A stretch of DNA of 64,000 bases from Nansenia antarctica (lineage: Eukaryota > Chordata > Actinopteri > Argentiniformes > Microstomatidae): assembly GCA_963989245.1 (NCBI GenBank), contig OZ022339.1, positions 26,651,785-26,715,784 of the forward strand, in the 5' to 3' direction. A model generated the notes under the pieces. That model did not search any database. It saw only the letters and a program-made list of their open reading frames with translations, and was not told where the DNA came from. Positions 56,304 to 62,300 of the stretch are shown here, in pieces. The position numbers were made by a program, and so were the translations under genes. Within the stretch, counting starts at the first letter, position 1. Each line of letters begins with the position of its first letter.

Positions 56304-59300
56304 CTGACAATACAACCTAATACACTGCTAAAAACAATGCCACACACAATACAAAACCTCAAATACAATACAATACCTATAGTAATCAAATGCCCAAATG
56401 TGGGCAAAATTAAAAAGTAATTAGACAATGTGTTATCGCCATAACAACCAGAGAGATTCACACTACTATACAATGCTCCAGCAGGGGTCTTTCCAACAGC
56501 CCAAGGGAAAAGCTGCGTCAAAGCCTGCTGCTTCCAAAGGCAGGTGTGTGTGTGTGTTGTATCCTGTATTCCTGTGTAGTATCAGTTCGTGATCTTAGAA
56601 TGATAAGGTTCTATCTCCGTTTAGGGTAGTTCAGAGATATTGACCGTCAAAGTTTTTACATTCCGTTATGTTTTGTGAGATGGAACCTTTGTATTTTATG
56701 AATTACTAACTAAAACATTTCAACATTTAAAAAAGAACACCACACAGGCATTAATAAACACCTAATGGATCAGATTATGTAAAAAACTCAATTCTGACCA
56801 AAAATGGAGATAGAACCGTATAATTCTAACGAGTCACGGGTAGTGTATCCACATCATCACCTGGTGCCGATGAGGTCCAGGAGGTGCTGCCAGCGCTCTC
56901 CGACCTTGCTGAGTTTGTGTTCTATCTCCGAGGCCTTGGACTCCTGGCTGGCCCTGGCTAGCCTCTCACCCATCTGGGCCAGCTGCAGCTTGTTCTCCTG
57001 CGCCAGGGTGATCTCCTCCTGGTAGTCCTGGAACAGACACACACGATCGATTGATTGATTTTTATTTGGGTAAAAGGTACAGACAGGGGGCGTTTAGGTG
57101 GTGTAGTGGCTTAAGCGTCGACCACGTAAGCGCAGGGTTCCCGGGTTCGATTTCCGGCCGCGGACATATCCTGCATGTCATCCCTACTCTCTCTCTCACC
57201 CATCCTTCCTGTCTAAATCTCTACTGTATCTGTCAATAAAAGAAAAAAATATGAGTGGGACTGCCCCACTCAGAAAATAATAAACTTAAAAAATAAAGAA
57301 AGAAAAGTACAGACAGTACCATCCCAGAGGATAGCAGGTAAAAGTGGACTGAAACACTTGTTTCCAAAGTGGTCCTCGTTGGTAGACAAAGAACAAAACC
57401 AGACTGACATTTCTCGTGGATGTTATGCATAACCAAAAAATGCTTGCAACTGAACGTAAACTGCTCGCTCCAGGACTTTGGACAAGAACGATCATTTGGG
57501 AGATGGGCCTGAAGTTAGAGAGAATAAACATGGCCAATTCAATGAAATAGCTGTTTAAAACTCTCTCCCCGCCCCCCCCCCCCTCCTCTGCCCCCGACTC
57601 CAGACTAAGAACAATCTCACTTCATGCATACATAGATACAAGCATACCTGTACTTTAGCCACTTTACTCTATTATACTGAGCCAATTACCACTATTGCCA
57701 TTGTTCATTATTGTATTCCACCCCTGTACATTGTACCGCACATTTCAAATCTTTTATCTAGTACTTTTTCTTTGTGTATATAGTTATTTTTTGAATCTTG
57801 TCGTATTATATTGTTATTTATTGTTTTTGTTTGCTATGCACCGTGGATGAGAGGGAAACGCAATTTCAGCCCTCTGTATGTCTGTATGTACATGTATTGG
57901 ATTGACAATAAAGCTGACTTTGACTGACTGACTTTAGTTGATTTGTTTACCTTGCGGAGCTTCTCGATCATCTCCTCGATGCTGACGTCTCCGTTCTGGG
58001 AGACCTTGTTCTCCATGTGGGTGAGCCAGTCACACAGCTCTCTGTTCTTCTCGTTGAACACGGCCCACTCATTCAGCTTCTCTGACACCTGCTGCCTGCG
58101 CAGAGAGAACTGGAGACACACTGTGAGCTTAGAATGATAAGGTTCTAGAATCTCTGTTTAGGGTAGTTCAAAGATAATGAGAGGGACATAATGACATTTT
58201 TACAAAAAAATGTCAACATTTTAAAAATAACACCACACAGGCATTAATAAACACCTAATGGATCAGATTATGTAAAAAACTTAATTTTGACCAAAAATGG
58301 AGATAGAACCTTATAATTCTAACGTCACGACACAGTAAAACAAAAAAAGCAGGTAAATACATACATATACTATATTTATACATATACATTATTATAACAA
58401 CTACTGTGATATGCATAAACACATAAAACAATTAATGAATTGTTAATTATTTAATTATGTAAATCAACTGTTTTACCCAAGTAAGAAATTAATGTAGCAC
58501 TGCAGTGATGGAAAAAAAGTGTTAACTGATGTGATACTTGTAAAGCTACAGGAGCTCACTTCCTGTGCATATCTGGTATCTAGGTCGACATACTCATACG
58601 ACGCCGTTGCAGTTTGTGAAAAAAACATGTCCTGTTTTGCATTGAGGTTTCAGTTCACCTCAGCCCTCTCTGAATTTGCATCCGGCAAACTCTCTCAAAT
58701 GAAAGTAGCTCTATTAAAATGTCTAGTCTAGAGATATTCTTAACCAGTGAAATGAATTGCTGTGAGGGAATTGCATAATGAGAGATAACATTCAATCATG
58801 TTGACCATGGCCCTTTTAAAAATGTCGTGACGTTAGAATTATAAGGTTCTATCTCCATTTTTGTCAAAATTGAGTTTTTTACATAATCTGATCCATTAGG
58901 TGTTTATTAATGCCTGTTTTAAAATGTAGAACTTTTTTGGTTTGTAATTAATAAAATACAAAGGTTCCATCTCACAAAACATAATGGAATGTAAAAACTT
59001 TGACGCTCAATATCTCTGAACTACCCTAAACGGAGATAGAACCTTATAATTGTAAGCTCACGATGTAGTAATGCAAAGTTACCATTTACCACATTACCAT
59101 TTTGCCTTCATTGCAAAAACCTGACAGTTTGCTAACCACTGTTTCTATTCTACTGCCCACAACAATATTGACTCATGCCATCAGTCAGTACAAGTCCCAC
59201 AACTTGATGTTCCATTAGACTACGTACACAAGTCGTCTATTGTGGAACATCAGCGCCACCATGTGGACACACAGGTCATTACAGACCTGCAGGCTGTTAC

Positions 59301-62300
59301 AAACATTAAGACCAGCAGGTGTGATGTGTATTGTATGCACTAAATGGTAAACAGATGGCACTTATACAGCGCCTTATTCCAAAGCGCTTTACAACGGCCT
59401 CTCATTCACCCATTCATACACACATTCACACACCAATGGCGGCAAGCTGCCATGCAAGGCGCCAGCCGGCCCGCTCACTCACTGGGAGCAATTTGGGGTT
59501 CAGTGTCTTGCACAAGGACACTTCGACTTCCTACTGTACCTGGTGGCATATCTCCTACTGTAACAGTCCTACTGTACCTGGTGGCAGATCTCCTACTGTA
59601 ACTGTCCTACTGTACCTGGTGACAGATCTCCTCCCACTGTAACTGTCCTACTGTACCTGGTGACAGATCTCCTCCCACTGTAACAGTCCTACTGTACCTG
59701 GTGACAGATCTCCTCCCACTGTAACTGTCCTACTGTACCTGGTGTGCAGATCTGCTCCTACTGTAACTGTCCTACTGTACCTGGTGGCAGATCTCCTCCC
59801 ACTGTAACTGTCCTACTGTACCTGGTGGCAGATCTCCTCCCACTGTAACTGTCCTACTGTACCTGGTGGCAGATCTCCTCCCACTGTAACAGTCCTACTG
59901 TACCTGGTGGCAGATCTCCTCCCACTGGCGATGTAACAGCTCAATGCGCTCCTGCAGCACAGACAGGTCGTCAGGGCTGATGTAGCAGGAGAGAGACTCC
60001 CTCAGCACAGTCAGGTGGGCCAGGTCTTCTGTCCAGCCGTCAAACATGTTCTCCAAATCCTGTTTTGGGGTAAACAGAAAATAAATCATCTCCTTTAAAC
60101 GCTCGATAAAACCTTTGGTTGTAAAAATGTAAACAATCAATAGATAGCAGGATGGGATAGCAGGCCCATGCCTGCGGACCGCAGGTTCCAGGAAGGGGTA
60201 TGCTGGGGGAGGAGGTCAGTTAGGTACTGGGGGGCGCAGGCTTGGAGGGATTTGTAGGTGAGGAGGAGGATGTTATGTGATGCGGGACTTGACCGGGAGC
60301 CAGTGGAGGTGAATGAGGGTGGGGGTGATGTGCTGCCAGGGCTTGGTGTGGGTGAGGACCCTGGCAGCTGAGTTCTGCACATACTGGAGCCTGTCCAGGG
60401 CTTTGTTGGGAACCCCTGAACAGGACTCCATTACAATAGTCCAGACGGGAGGTGACGAAGGCGTGGATGAGGGTTTCGGCAACAGAGTCAGTGAGGGAGG
60501 GTCGTAATCTGGCGATGTTTCTGAGGTGGAAAAAGGCGGATTTGGTGATGGATTTTATATGGGACTGGGAGGAGAGGGTGGAGTCGAGGATGACGCGCAG
60601 GTTACGGACTCGCCCAGGTCACACAGTTGTTCTGACATGGGTCTAATCAGAGCACTTTGTATTTCGGGTGAGCAGAAACTCTCCTCTGTCTGTAACAGCA
60701 GCACTACGCAGGTCTGTTGTACCTTGCAGCGCATCTGTTCTGCTTGCAGGTCCTCATGGTGGTCAGGAAGGACCTGAGACAGCTGTCGTTTGAAGGCCCT
60801 CAACTTCTCCAGGGATCCCCCGATGCCTCTCTCACATCTCTCCCAATCCTGTGGATCGCACCCACATGTAAACCATCATCAACACTATTCCTAACAATAT
60901 TTTTAGTGTTACTATCTACTTTCTGTTAACAATATAACGATTTCCAATAAAAGATTTCTTCTACTTGTCTCCAGAGGGATATTTTAACACTTAATCAGCC
61001 ATGAGGGTAAATGAGGGAGCCCTGTGAGTAAAAAGAAAAAAGTGATATCTTTGCACTCGATCAAATTTCAGGACCCTCCTTTCATGACTTTTCCTAGATA
61101 TGTGCGTTCTACCACCCAGTATCCTTACATTTTCTAAATCACATCAGGATAAGCTAATATAAAGCTATTTTGAAGTTTTTCTGTGTAGGAGGAAGGCTAA
61201 TTTACAAGACGGGCCAACTAGTGGTCGTTGTGTGTAAACAGCAGCTTCCCATTGTAAAGACTATGGTCATTAGACCCCCGAGGCGGCTCTTACAGTAGGT
61301 AAAAAAGGCACGGCTGCTCTAGTGTTAAAGGGGTGTGTACTTTTAACAGGGTGGCCAGCTCTCTCTTGTGTTCCTCTCTAGTGTTAAAGGGGGGGTGTAC
61401 CTTTAACAGGGTGGCCAGCTGTCTCTTGTGTTCCTCTCTAGTGTTAAAGGGGGGTGTACCTTTAACAGGGTGGCCAGCTCTCTCTTGTGTTCCTCTCTAG
61501 TGTTAAAGGGGGGTGTACCTTTAACAGGGTGGCCAGCTCTCTCTTGTGTTCCTCTCTAGTGTTAAAGGGGGGGTGTACCTTTAACAGGGTGGCCAGCTGT
61601 CTCTTGTGTTCCTCTCTAGTGTTAAAGGGGGGTGTACCTTTAACAGGGTGGCCAGCTCTCTCTTGTGTTCCTCTCTAGTGTTAAAGGGGGGTGTACCTTT
61701 AACAGGGTGGCCAGCTCTCTCTAGTGTTAAAGGGGGGGGTGTACCTTTAACAGGGTGGCCAGCTCTCTCTTGTGTTCCTCTCTAGTGTTAAAGGGGGGTG
61801 TACCTTTAACAGGGTGGCCAGCTCTCTCTTGTGTTCCTCTCTAGTGTTAAAGGGGGGTGTACCTTTAACAGGGTGGCCAGCTCTCTCTTGTGTTCCTCTC
61901 TAGTGTTAAAGTGGTGTGTACCTTTAACAGGGTGGCCAGCTCTCTCTTGTGTTCCTCCAGACAGATGTTGGCGTTCCTCCAGCGCTCCTGGATGTCGGTG
62001 AGCTCGCCCTGCAGGGTCACCTCCACCCTGCTGTCTGCAGACAGGAGCAGCTGCCGCCCCGCCTCCACCGTCAGGATGTAGCTGCCCTGCTGCCGCTGCA
62101 GAACCTTCTCCTTCAGCTGAGAGAGCACAGGATAATCATTTGTGACGTTAGAATTATACGTTTCTATCTCCATTTTTGGTCAAAATTTACATTTTACATA
62201 ATCTGATCCATTATGTGTTTATTAATGCCTGTGTGGTGTTATTTTTAAAACGTTGACATTTTTTAGTTAGTAATTAATAAAATACAAAGGTTCCATCTCA

